Below the pieces are notes generated by a model, which saw only the letters and a program-made list of their open reading frames with translations, did no database searches and was not told the origin of the DNA. The translations under genes were made by a program, and so were the position numbers. DNA of 64,000 nucleotides. Source: Palsa-504 sp963742795 (GTDB lineage Bacteria > Actinomycetota > Actinomycetes > Streptosporangiales > Streptosporangiaceae). The stretch lies in assembly GCA_963742795.1 (NCBI GenBank), contig CAVUNL010000032.1:124001-188000 (forward strand), written 5' to 3'. Of this stretch, positions 10,050-19,154 are shown piece by piece (within the stretch, counting starts at the first letter, position 1; the number at the start of each line of letters is the position of its first letter).

Positions 10050-11648
10050 ATGCCGGTCCTGACCTCCCGCCTCGATCCCGGCCACGGCGCCTACCTGGCC
10101 AACCGCGCCGCGCAGCTCGCCCTGATCGGCCAGCTCCAGGCCCAGCTCGAGCTCGTCATCGCGGGCGGCGGGGAGCGGTACCAGCAACGGCACCGGGCCC
10201 GGGGCAAGCTGCTGGCCAGGGAGCGGATCGAGCTGCTCCTGGATCCGGACTCGCCCGTTCCTCGAGCTGTCCACGCTGGCCGCCTGGGGCACCGACTTCA
10301 CCGTCGGCGCCAGCCTGGTCACCGGCATCGGCGTGGTCTCCGGCGTCGAATGCGTGATCATCGGGCACGACCCGACCGTCCGCGGCGGCGCGATGAACCC
10401 GTACTCGCTGCGGAAGATCGCTGCGCGCCCTGGACATCGCCCGGGCCAACCGGCTGCCGGTGGTCAACCTGGTCGAGTCGGGCGGCGCCGACCTGCCGAC
10501 CCAGGCCGACCTGTTCGTCCCGGCCGGCCAGATCTTCCGCGACCTGACCGAGCTGTCGGCCCTGGCCATACCGACCGTCGCGCTGGTCTTCGGCAACTCG
10601 ACCGCCGGCGGGGCGTACGTGCCCGGCATGTGCGACTACGCGGTCCTGGTCGACCAGCAGGCCAAGGTGTTCCTCGGCGGGCCGCCGCTGGTGAAGATGG
10701 CCACCGGCGAGGAAGCCGACGACGAGGCCCTGGGCGGCGCCGGGATGCACTCCCGGGTCTCCGGCCTGTCGGACTACTTCGCCGTCGACGAGCACGACGC
10801 GATCCGCCTCGGCCGGGCCATCATGGCCCGGCTCAACTGGCGCAAGCTCGGCCCGCCGCCGGGGCCCGCGGCCGAGCCGCGGTACGACCCGGACGAGATC
10901 CTCGGCCTGGTGTCCGCGGACCTCAAGGTGCCGTTCGACCCGCGCGAGATCCTGGCCCGCGTGGTGGACGGCTCCGAGTTCGACGAGTACAAGCCGCTGT
11001 ACGGCACCTCGCTGGTGACCGGCTGGGCGGCCATCCACGGCTACCCGGTCGGGGTCCTGGCCAATCACCGGGGCGTGCTGTTCAGCGAGGAGTCCAAGAA
11101 GGCCACCGAGTTCATCCTGCTGGCCAACCAGGCCGACACGCCGCTGGTCTTCCTGCAGAACACCACCGGCTACATGGTCGGCACCGACTACGAGCAGGGC
11201 GGCATCATCAAGGACGGCGCCAAGATGATCAACGCGGTGACCAACTCGGCCGTCCCGCACCTGACCGTCAACCTGGCCTCGTCCTTCGGCGCCGGCAACT
11301 ACGGCATGTCCGGCCGCGCCTACGACCCGCGCTTCATGTTCGCCTGGCCCGGCGCCCGGCTCGCCGTCATGGGCGCGGCCCAGCTGGCCGGGGTGCTCTC
11401 GATCGTCGGCCGGGCCAGCGCCCGGCCACCGGGCGGCCGTTCGACGAGGAGGCGGACCGCGGCCCGCACCGCCGCGATCGAGGCCCAGATCGAGGCCGAG
11501 TCGCACTCCTTCTTCGTCACCGCCCGCCTCTACGACGACGGCATCATCGACCCGCGCGACACCCGCACCGTCCTGGGTATGGCGCTGTCCGCCGTCCACT
11601 CCAGCTCCCGTGGCCGGCCGCCGCGGCTTCGGCGTGTTCCGGATGTGA
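10050..11648 (+). pseudogene. Acyl-CoA carboxylase beta (carboxyltransferase) subunit, frameshifted
   Basis: Carboxyltransferase half of a biotin-dependent carboxylase of the methylcrotonyl-/geranyl-CoA type (MccB/AtuC-like), which transfers CO2 from biotin to an enoyl-CoA. Start ATG 10050 (MPVLTSRLDPGH). Joined frames give GKLLARERIELLLDP, the VGASLVTGIGVVSG and RGGAMNPYS segments, NSTAGGAYVPGM, GGPPLVKMATGE, VGTDYEQGGIIKDGAKM and SFGAGNYGMSGRAYDPRF, all typical. Frame changes occur near 10258, 10425, 11425 and 11610; the long middle block 10460-11420 is intact. Stop TGA at 11646, then the alpha subunit 22 bases later. Same decay-or-error question as the ligase. Confidence 0.87.
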
Positions 11649-11670
11649 CGCGCATGAAGCCAGGACGCCG

Positions 11671-13657
11671 ATGCCAGCGACCCGGACCATCAGCAAGCTG
11701 CTCGTGGCCAACCGCGGCGAGATCGCCGCCCGGATCATGCGCACCGCCCACGCCCTGGGGATGGCCACCGTCGCGGTCTACTCCGACGCCGACGCCGGCG
11801 CGCCCTACGTGACCCAGGCCGACGAGGCGGTGCGGCTGCCCGGGACCGCGCCGGCCGAGACCTACCTGCGCGGCGAGGCGATCATCGCCGCCGCCGCGGC
11901 CACCGGCGCCGACGCCGTCCACCCCGGCTACGGGTTCCTGTCCGAGAACGCCGCGTTCGCCCGGGCCTGCGCCGACGCCGGGCTGGTCTTCGTCGGCCCG
12001 GCCCCCGACGCGATCGCAGGCGATGGGCGTCAAGATCGAGGCCAAGGCCATCATGGCCGCCGCCGGCGTCCCCGTCCTGCCCGGCGTGACTATCACCGAC
12101 TCGGAGACCAGAGCCGACTCGAGGCCGACGCAAGTCGGCTTCCCGCTGCTGGTCAAGGCGGCCTACGGCGGCGGCGGGCGCGGCATGCGCCTGGTCCGCG
12201 ACCCGGCCGAACTACCCGAGGCGGTCGCCGCGCCCAGGCGCGAGGCCGCCGCCGCGTTCGGCGACGGCACGGTGTTCCTGGAGCGGTTCGTGGAGGACCC
12301 CCGCCACGTCGAGGTGCAGATCCTCGGCGACACGGCACGGCGCGGTGGTCCACCTGTTCGAGCGCGAGTGCTCGATCCAGCGCCGCTACCAGAAGATCGT
12401 GGAGGAGTGCCCGTCACCTGCGGTGAACGAAGACCTCCGGCGCGCGCTGACCGAAGCGGCCGTGGCCGCCGGCCGGGCCATCGGCTACACCGGCGCGGGG
12501 ACCGTGGAGTTCGTGCTCGACCGGGACGGGGCGTTCTTCTTCCTGGAGGTGAACACCCGGCTCCAGGTCGAGCACCCGGTCACCGAGCTGGTCACCGGCC
12601 TGGACCTGGTGCGAACTCCAGCTGCGCATCGCCGCGGGCGAGCCGCTGCCGCCGCAGGTCCGCGACGCGCAGGTCAGCGGCCACGCCATCGAGGCCCGGC
12701 TGTACGCCGAGGACGCCGCGGCCGGCTTCGTGCCCGCCACCGGGGTCCTGCACCGTTTCGCTATCCCCGAAGCCCCGGGCATCCGGGTCGACGCCGGGCG
12801 TCGCCGGCGGCTCGGTGATCAGCCCGCACTACGACGCGATGCTGGCCAAGGTGATCGCCCACGGCCGCACCCGTGCCGAGGCAGCCCGGCGCCTGGCCCG
12901 CGCGCTGGAGCGGGCCGAGATCCACGGCGTCACCACCAACCGCGACCTGCTGGTCGCCATCCTGCGCGAGCCGGAGTTCCTGGCCGGGGGCACCGACACC
13001 GGCTACCTGACCCGCCACGACCCCGCCGCCCTGGCCACCGCCCCGGCGGAAGCGACGGCGCTGCACGCCGCTGGTGGCCGCCCTGGCCCGGCAGGCGCGC
13101 GCACCGGGCGCAGGCGCCGGTCCTGGGCGCGCTGCCGTCCGGCTGGCGCAACGTCTATTCCGCCCCGCAGCAGGTCAGCTACGACGCGGCCGGCCAGAGG
13201 TACGCCGTGGCCTACCACGTCGCCGGCCGTACCGTCCAGGCGTCCGTCAACGGCGAACCCGTGGGAGAGGCGCTCGACCGCCCACGCCGCCACCGCGACC
13301 CACGTCGACCTGGAAGTCGACGGGACCCGGCGGCAGTACCGGGTGCACCGGGCCGGCGCCGAGACCTACGTCGACGCCAGCAACGGGTCGAGCGCCCTGG
13401 CCGAGGTGCCCAGGTTCGGCGACCCGCAGCGGGCCGCGCCCGCCGGGTCGCTGCTCGCCCCGATGCCCGGCCTGGTGCTGCGGGTCCTGGCCGACGTCGG
13501 CTCGGCCGTGACCGCCGGCCAGCCGCTGCTCGTGCTGGAGGCCATGAAGATGGAGCAGACCGTCACCGCGCCCGCCGGCGGGGTGGTGGCCGAACTGCGC
13601 GCCAAGGCCGGGGACCAGGTCAGCACCGGCCAGATCCTCGCGGTGGTGGAGGCCTAG
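11671..13657 (+). pseudogene. Acyl-CoA carboxylase alpha subunit (biotin carboxylase + BCCP), frameshifted
   Basis: Carries biotin carboxylase and biotin carrier functions for the preceding beta subunit. ATG 11671: ISKLLVANRGEIAARIMR, HPGYGFLSENAAFA, the ATP-grasp glycine loop AYGGGGRGMRLV, FLERFVEDPRHVEVQ, FFLEVNTRLQVEHPVTE, and at the end the biotinylation motif VLEAMKMEQTV. Frame changes are needed near 12017, 12100, 12330, 12612, 12800, 13068 and 13280. The last 375 bases including the biotin lysine are clean. About 660 residues if repaired, normal for MccA/AtuF-type subunits. Downstream atuA starts 25 bases later. Confidence 0.87.
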
Positions 13658-13681
13658 GTGCCGGCCGAGGGAGGTAACCCG

Positions 13682-15466
13682 ATGCCCAGGCCGGTCCGCA
13701 TCGCGAACTGCTCCGGCTTCTACGGTGACCGTTTCGACGCCGCCCGGGAGATGCTGGCCGGGCCGATCGACGTGCTGACCGGCGACTACCTGGCCGAGCT
13801 GACCATGCTCATCTTGTGGAAGGCCCGCCGCAAGGATCCGGCGCTGGGCTACGCGACCACGTTCCTGCGGCAGATGCAGGACGTGCTCGGCAGCTGCCTG
13901 GAGCGCGGCATCAAGGTGGTGGCCAACGCCGGCGGCCTCAACCCGAAAAGCCTGGCCGCCCGGATCACCGAGCTGGCCCCCGCCGCCCGGGTCGCCTACC
14001 TGACCGGCGACGACCTGGCCCCCACCATCAAGGACCTCCAGGCCGAAGGCCACGACCTCACCAACCTCGACACCGGCCTGCCGCTGGCCAACGCCGAACT
14101 CCCCGTGGTTACCGCCCACGCCTACCTGGGCGGCTGGGGCATCACCGCCGCCCTGCAGGCCGGCGCGGACGTCGTGATCTGCCCGCGGGTCACCGACGCC
14201 AGCCTGGTCACCGGGCCTGCCGCCTGGTGGCACGGCTGGGGCCGGGACGACTGGGACGCGCTGGCCGGGGCGGTCGCCGCCGGGCACGTCATCGAGTGCG
14301 GCCCGCAGGCCACCGGCGGCAACTACCCCTTCCTGGACGAGATCTCCGACCGCCGCTATCCCGGCTTCCCGGTGGCCGAGGTCGCCGCCGACGGGAGCAG
14401 CGTGATCACCAAGCATCCCGGCACCGGCGGGCTGGTCTCGCCCGGGACCGTCACCGCCCAGCTGCTGTACGAAATCGGCCCGCCCGCCTACCTCAACCCC
14501 GACGTCACCGCCCACTTCGACACCATCACCCTGGCCCCGGCCGGGCCGGACCGGGTGACGCTGGCCGGCACCCGCGGCAGCCCGCCCCCGGACACCCTCA
14601 AGGTCGCCGTCAACATGCTGGGCGGCTACCGCAACACCATGACCATGGTCATCACCGGCCTGGACGTCGAGGCCAAGGCCGAGCACGCCACCCGCCTGCT
14701 GCTCGACCGGCTGGGCGGCGCCGGCCAGTACCAGGACGTCGACATCCGGCTGCTGCGCTTCGACCAGCCCGACGCGCCGTCCAACGAGCTGGCCACCGCC
14801 CACCTGCGGGTCACGGTCAAGGACCCGGACGAACGCCGGGCCGGCCGGGCCTTCTCCGACACCATCACCGAACTGGCCCTGGCCGGTGACGCCGGATTCC
14901 ACACCACCACCCCGCCCGCCGGTGCCAGCGCCTACGGGGTCTACTGGCCCGCCCTGATCCCGGCCGCCGCGGTCATACAGCAGCTGCACCTCCCGGGCGC
15001 CCCGCCCCAGGTCATCCCGCACACACCCAGCCTGCCCGGCCTCCGGCCCGGACCCACTGTCATAACACCCGCCCCCGCCCCCATAACACCCGCCCCAGCA
15101 GGCCCGCTGGTCACCGTGCCGCTCGGCCGGCTGTGCGGCGCCCGGTCCGGCGACAAGGGCGGCAGCGCCAACGTGGGCCTGTGGGCCCGCACCCCGGACG
15201 GCTACGCCTGGCTGCGCCAGTACCTGACCACCGGCCGGTTCCGCGAGCTGCTCACCGAGGCCGCCGGCCTCGACATTGACCGCTACGAGCTGCCGAACCT
15301 GGCGGCCCTCAACTTCGTCGTGCACGGCCTGCTCGCCCCCGGGGTGTCGGCCACCACCCGGCCCGACCCGCAGGCCAAAGGCCTCGGCGAGTACCTGCGC
15401 TCCCGGCTGGTCACCGTGCCGGCTACCGCCGTAGCGGAGGATCTGGTCCGTTCGGCCTATAAATAA
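13682..15466 (+). CDS. AtuA family protein (DUF1446)
   Basis: Family of the acyclic terpene utilisation protein AtuA; essential in the citronellol/geraniol pathway of Pseudomonas although its reaction is not settled. Start ATG 13682 chosen because GAGGGAGGT lies 6-12 bases upstream; an earlier in-frame GTG at 13658 lacks this. About 594 residues. N-terminal IANCSGFYGDRFDAA, GDYLAELTM, VVANAGGLNPKSL and TDASLVTGPAAWW are family hallmarks. The C-terminal part, LGRLCGARSGDKGGSANVG, is the small AtuA-like domain often encoded separately, here fused. It is intact, unlike the carboxylase genes just before it. Confidence 0.88.
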   Translation: MPRPVRIANCSGFYGDRFDAAREMLAGPIDVLTGDYLAELTMLILWKARRKDPALGYATTFLRQMQDVLGSCLERGIKVVANAGGLNPKSLAARITELAPAARVAYLTGDDLAPTIKDLQAEGHDLTNLDTGLPLANAELPVVTAHAYLGGWGITAALQAGADVVICPRVTDASLVTGPAAWWHGWGRDDWDALAGAVAAGHVIECGPQATGGNYPFLDEISDRRYPGFPVAEVAADGSSVITKHPGTGGLVSPGTVTAQLLYEIGPPAYLNPDVTAHFDTITLAPAGPDRVTLAGTRGSPPPDTLKVAVNMLGGYRNTMTMVITGLDVEAKAEHATRLLLDRLGGAGQYQDVDIRLLRFDQPDAPSNELATAHLRVTVKDPDERRAGRAFSDTITELALAGDAGFHTTTPPAGASAYGVYWPALIPAAAVIQQLHLPGAPPQVIPHTPSLPGLRPGPTVITPAPAPITPAPAGPLVTVPLGRLCGARSGDKGGSANVGLWARTPDGYAWLRQYLTTGRFRELLTEAAGLDIDRYELPNLAALNFVVHGLLAPGVSATTRPDPQAKGLGEYLRSRLVTVPATAVAEDLVRSAYK

Positions 15467-15498
15467 GAATGAGCCGAACGGTCCGTGGTGTCCCGGGC

Positions 15499-16278
15499 TC
15501 ACCCCCCTGACCGCCAGGCGGGTTCGCGCCGCTCCAGGAAGGCGTGGATGCCTTCCTGGGCCTCGTCGCTGGCGAACAGCCGGGCGGACAGGGCCGCCAT
15601 GTCCGCGCCGTCAGCCGTCAGCCGCTGCCGCCGCGCCGCGGTCAGCAGCCGCTTGGTTTCCGCCGACCCCTGCGGCGAGGTCGCCAGGATCTGCGCCGCC
15701 AGGTTCCCGGTCACCTCGTCGATCTCCGCGTCGCCGCAGGCCACCGTGATCAGGCCCAGCCGGGCCGCCGCCGCCGCCCCGAACGTCTCGCCGGTCAGCC
15801 AGTACCGCGCCGCCTGCCGCTGGCCCATGGTGTCCAGGGTGGTCAGCGAGATCATGGCCGGCGCCACCCCGATGCGGGCCTCAGTGAACGCGAAGTTCGC
15901 GCTCTCGCCCGCCACCACCAGGTCGCAGGCGCCGACGATGCCCATGCCGCCGGCCCGGACCGGGCCGGCGATCTGGGCCATGACCGGCTTGGGCAGCTCC
16001 ACGATCAGCCGCAGCACGGCCAGGATCGCGGTGTTCGCGTCGCTGACCGACCCGCTGCCGGCGGCGGCCAGGTCGGCTCCCGAGCAGAACACCCGGCCCG
16101 CGTGGGTCAGCACCACCAGCCGCACGCCCTGGTCCGCGCCCGCCTCGGTCAGGGCCGCGGACAGCTCGGCGACCAGCCGGGCGGACAGGGCGTTCCTGTT
16201 GTGCTGGGAGTCCAGGGTGATCGTCGCGACTCCCCGGCCCGCGTCGTACCGGACCAGGCGATCCTGCTGATCACTCAC
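15499..16278 (-). CDS. Enoyl-CoA hydratase/isomerase family protein
   Basis: Crotonase-fold enzyme of 259 residues. Oxyanion-hole segments NRNALSARL and FCSGADLAAAG are visible, as are AGPVRAGGMGIVGACDL and the FTEARIGVAP block with a candidate catalytic Glu. In the Atu/Liu logic it would hydrate the carboxylated enoyl-CoA (methylglutaconyl- or isohexenylglutaconyl-CoA). It is convergent with atuA and its start overlaps the stop of the upstream MFS gene by four bases (ATGA), so export and hydration are encoded on one message. Complete. Confidence 0.9.
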   Translation of the reverse strand: MSDQQDRLVRYDAGRGVATITLDSQHNRNALSARLVAELSAALTEAGADQGVRLVVLTHAGRVFCSGADLAAAGSGSVSDANTAILAVLRLIVELPKPVMAQIAGPVRAGGMGIVGACDLVVAGESANFAFTEARIGVAPAMISLTTLDTMGQRQAARYWLTGETFGAAAAARLGLITVACGDAEIDEVTGNLAAQILATSPQGSAETKRLLTAARRQRLTADGADMAALSARLFASDEAQEGIHAFLERREPAWRSGG

Positions 16279-17705
16279 CGCGTGCCCTCCCGTGCCGCTT
16301 GCCCTGGGTCCCCATTATCCGGCGGCGGGGCGGAGACGGGGCCCGGGGGCAGCCGCCGGGTGACGGCCAGCAGGACCAGGCCGATGGCGGCGGTGATGGC
16401 GAAGGCGGCGGCCAGGCCGGCCCGCAGGTCGCGGCCGGTCTCGGCGGCCACGGCGGCGCCGCCCACCCCGATGCCGATCGCGGTGCCGAGCACGTCGGCC
16501 AGGTTGAGCGACGCCGAGGTCCGGCCTTCCTGCCCGGGCGGCGCCTGCCTCAGCATCATCAGCGAGATCGGGGCGTAGGCCAGCCCCATGCCCAGGCCGG
16601 CCACCGTCCAGGCCGCGATGCCCGCCGCCACCGGCACGCCGGGCAGCAGGACCAGGACCATCCCGGCGATGCCGGCCAGGATGATCACCATCCCGGTGCG
16701 GACCAGGCGGCGTCCCTCCCAGCTCTCGCTCAGCCGGGCCTGGATCCAGGCGCCCGCGGTCCAGGCCAGCGTGGCCCCGGTGACGGCTAGGCCGGCCACC
16801 ACCGGGGTCCGGTGCTTGATGGCCGTGATGGTCAGGGTGACGTAGGCATCGGCGCCGAAGAACGCGAACGTCAGCAGGGCCCGGCAGGCGATGGTGGCGG
16901 GCAGCCCGGGGCGGACCCGCAACGTGCCGGGCGGGAGCAGCCGGCGCAGCGCGGGCAGCCCGGCCAGACCGCCCGCCGCGAGCAGGCCGAGGCCGGCCAG
17001 GATAGCCCCGGATCCGGCGGCCAGGGTCAGGCCGCCCAGGATCAGCGCCGCGCCCGCGGCCGTGCGCAGGCCGTCGATCAGCCGTTGCTCCTGCGCCTTG
17101 ACCGCGGCGGGCGGGCCCAGGCGGATCAGGGCGGGCAGCGCGATCGACCCGGTCACCACCACCAGCGGCAGCAGGCCCAGGAACACCCACCGCCAGCCGA
17201 ACAGCCTAGCCACCTCGGCGCTGACCGCGGGCCCGGCCAGCCCCGGCGCGACCCACGCGGTGGACAGCACCGCCATCATCCGGGCCCGCAGCGCCCCGGC
17301 GAAGCTGCGGCCGATCGAGGCGTAGGCCACGGCGGGCACCGCCCCGGCGCCGATGCCCTGCAGCACCCGGCCCGCGACCAGGATTCCCATCGAGGCCGCC
17401 GTGCCCGCGATGGCCAGCCCCGCGCTGAACAGCACCACCCCAGCCGCGAACGGGACCGCCGGTCCCCGCCGGTCCGCCTCCCGGCCGGCCAGCACGATCC
17501 CGATCACGCTGCCCAGCATGAACCCGCTGAACACCCAGCCGTACAGCCGCAGCCCGCCCAGGTCCCTGGCCACCACCGGCATGACCGTCACCACGGCCAG
17601 CGCCTCGGACGCGACGAAGGTGATGGTCAGCACCAGGCCCGCGGTCAGGGCCCGCCGGTCCGGCGCCCACAGCCCCTGCTGGCGGCCCGGGCCGGAAATA
17701 TGCAC
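16275..17705 (-). CDS. MFS drug/metabolite exporter
   Basis: Integral membrane protein of 476 residues with the 12-14 hydrophobic segments of the DHA (EmrB/QacA-like) major facilitator group. Motif A-like GREADRRGP follows TM2, and the GRVLQGIGAGAVPAVAY motif C-like segment lies near TM4-5. Start is GTG at 17705, read directly out of a 17-bp tandem repeat that occupies its 5' region. It is translationally coupled to the enoyl-CoA hydratase behind it. Substrate unknown; the context suggests a terpenoid or branched acid but this is inference. Confidence 0.87.
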   Translation of the reverse strand: MHISGPGRQQGLWAPDRRALTAGLVLTITFVASEALAVVTVMPVVARDLGGLRLYGWVFSGFMLGSVIGIVLAGREADRRGPAVPFAAGVVLFSAGLAIAGTAASMGILVAGRVLQGIGAGAVPAVAYASIGRSFAGALRARMMAVLSTAWVAPGLAGPAVSAEVARLFGWRWVFLGLLPLVVVTGSIALPALIRLGPPAAVKAQEQRLIDGLRTAAGAALILGGLTLAAGSGAILAGLGLLAAGGLAGLPALRRLLPPGTLRVRPGLPATIACRALLTFAFFGADAYVTLTITAIKHRTPVVAGLAVTGATLAWTAGAWIQARLSESWEGRRLVRTGMVIILAGIAGMVLVLLPGVPVAAGIAAWTVAGLGMGLAYAPISLMMLRQAPPGQEGRTSASLNLADVLGTAIGIGVGGAAVAAETGRDLRAGLAAAFAITAAIGLVLLAVTRRLPPGPVSAPPPDNGDPGQAAREGTR

Positions 17706-17769
17706 CGGTCCAGGCTATGCACCGGTCCAGGCTATGCACCGGTCCAGGCTATGCCCCGATCCAGGCTAT
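17702..17769. repeat. 17-bp tandem repeat at the MFS start
   Basis: Unit GCACCGGTCCAGGCTAT, three exact copies and a fourth with two changes, ending at 17769. It covers the start codon and the expected promoter and ribosome-binding region of the MFS gene on the minus strand, so copy number could alter expression. Confidence 0.9.
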
Positions 17770-17864
17770 GACTGCGCTGGCGGCGGCCGAGGCGCTGGTC
17801 CTGGTGATTGCCCTGAATTAGCGGGCTTTGTCTGAGACCATGAAACGGCTGATCGGGGGGTGGC

Positions 17865-18983
17865 ATGGCGATGCGCGAATCTCTCGCCCTCACCGAAGAG
17901 CAGCATGCCCTGCTTCAGAGCGTGCACGGCGTGCTCACCGACCAGCTGGCCGCCGGCGGGCTGCGCAAGTCGCTGGACCACTCCTGCGGCTTCAGCCCGG
18001 AACTGCATGGCTGCCTGACCGCTGAGCTGGGCCTGGCCGGGCTGACCGTGCCCGAGGAGTTCGGCGGCCGCGGCCTGTCCCAGGTCGAGGCCAGCGTGGT
18101 CCATACCGAGCTCGGCCGGGCCCTGTACCCCGGGCCGATCCTGCCCACTCACCTGGCCGCCGCCGCCCTGATGGCAGCGGACGACCAGCAGGCCCGCGAG
18201 CACTGGCTGCCGCTGCTGGCCAGCGGGTCGGTGACCGGAACGGTGGCCGCGGCCGACGAGGCCGGCCACTGGTCGGCCTGCCCGGGCGGCGTCAAGGCCG
18301 AGCACGCGACCGGCGGCTGGCGGCTGTACGGCCGCCGGTGGTTCGTCATGGCCGCCCACGCGGCGGGCATCATCGTGGTCCCGGCCGTGACCGAATCCGG
18401 CCTGGCCATGTTCCTGGCCGAAGCCGGGTCCAGCGGCCTGACCGCGTCCCGGCAGCTGAGCCTGGACCTGACCAGGCGGATCAGCATCATGACGTTCGAC
18501 GCGGTGCCCGCCGTGCTGGTCGGCAAGGACGCCGATGCGGCGCTGGCCAGGACCGAGCACGAGTTCCTGCTGGCCACCGCCGCGGAAGCGGCCGGCGGCA
18601 TCAGCTGGTGCCTGGACGCGAGCATCGCCTACGCCCAGGAGCGGGAGCAGTCCGACGACCCGCCGGACTCGTTCCAGACGGTAGCGGACTGCTGCGTTGA
18701 CATGCTGTCCAGCCTGCAGTCCATCTCGGCGGCCGCACGGTACGCCGCGGCCGCTACCGCCGACGGCGCGGCCGAGGCCACGATGGCCGCCCGCCTCGCC
18801 GCGCTGCGGGCGGGGGAGTCGTACCGTTCCGTGACCGAATCCGCCATCCACCTGCTCGGCGGCCTGGAATCCGCCCGGGAGCACGACGCGCACCTGTACT
18901 ACCGCCGGGCCTGGTCGGCCGACCGCCTGGCCGGCGGCCCGCAGGCCCACCGCGCCGCCATCACCGAACTAGCCGACCGCTAG
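17865..18983 (+). CDS. Acyl-CoA dehydrogenase, divergent
   Basis: Third acyl-CoA dehydrogenase of the region, about 372 residues, complete. N-terminal LTEEQHALLQSVHGV, LTVPEEFGGRGLSQVEAS and EATMAARLAALRAGE are recognisable. The usual TEPDAGS motif is replaced by AADEAGHWSACPGG and the catalytic-Glu motif is not obvious, so this may be the non-catalytic-like partner seen in heteromeric actinobacterial acyl-CoA dehydrogenases (FadE pairs). No single partner is adjacent on this strand. Start ATG 17865 or 17871, after a GGGGGGT ribosome-binding site. Confidence 0.8.
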   Translation: MAMRESLALTEEQHALLQSVHGVLTDQLAAGGLRKSLDHSCGFSPELHGCLTAELGLAGLTVPEEFGGRGLSQVEASVVHTELGRALYPGPILPTHLAAAALMAADDQQAREHWLPLLASGSVTGTVAAADEAGHWSACPGGVKAEHATGGWRLYGRRWFVMAAHAAGIIVVPAVTESGLAMFLAEAGSSGLTASRQLSLDLTRRISIMTFDAVPAVLVGKDADAALARTEHEFLLATAAEAAGGISWCLDASIAYAQEREQSDDPPDSFQTVADCCVDMLSSLQSISAAARYAAAATADGAAEATMAARLAALRAGESYRSVTESAIHLLGGLESAREHDAHLYYRRAWSADRLAGGPQAHRAAITELADR

Positions 18984-19058
18984 CCGTCCGGTCCCACTGC
19001 CGTCCGGTCCCACTGCCAGCCGGTTCCACTGGCAGCCGGTCCCACTGGCAGCCGGTAC
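18984..19058. repeat. 16-bp tandem repeat after acyl-CoA dehydrogenase
   Basis: About four and a half copies of CCGTCCGGTCCCACTG, drifting to CCAGCCGGTCCCACTG, starting one base after the acyl-CoA dehydrogenase stop codon. It has no coding role that I can see. Confidence 0.85.
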
Positions 19059-19154
19059 CGGGGAACAGTCCAATCGCAGGACCTGCGGCACCGCCGTCTC
19101 ATATTATTCGCGTAATCGATCGGTTGCTTTACGTGACGATGGCCTGGGGGAATC

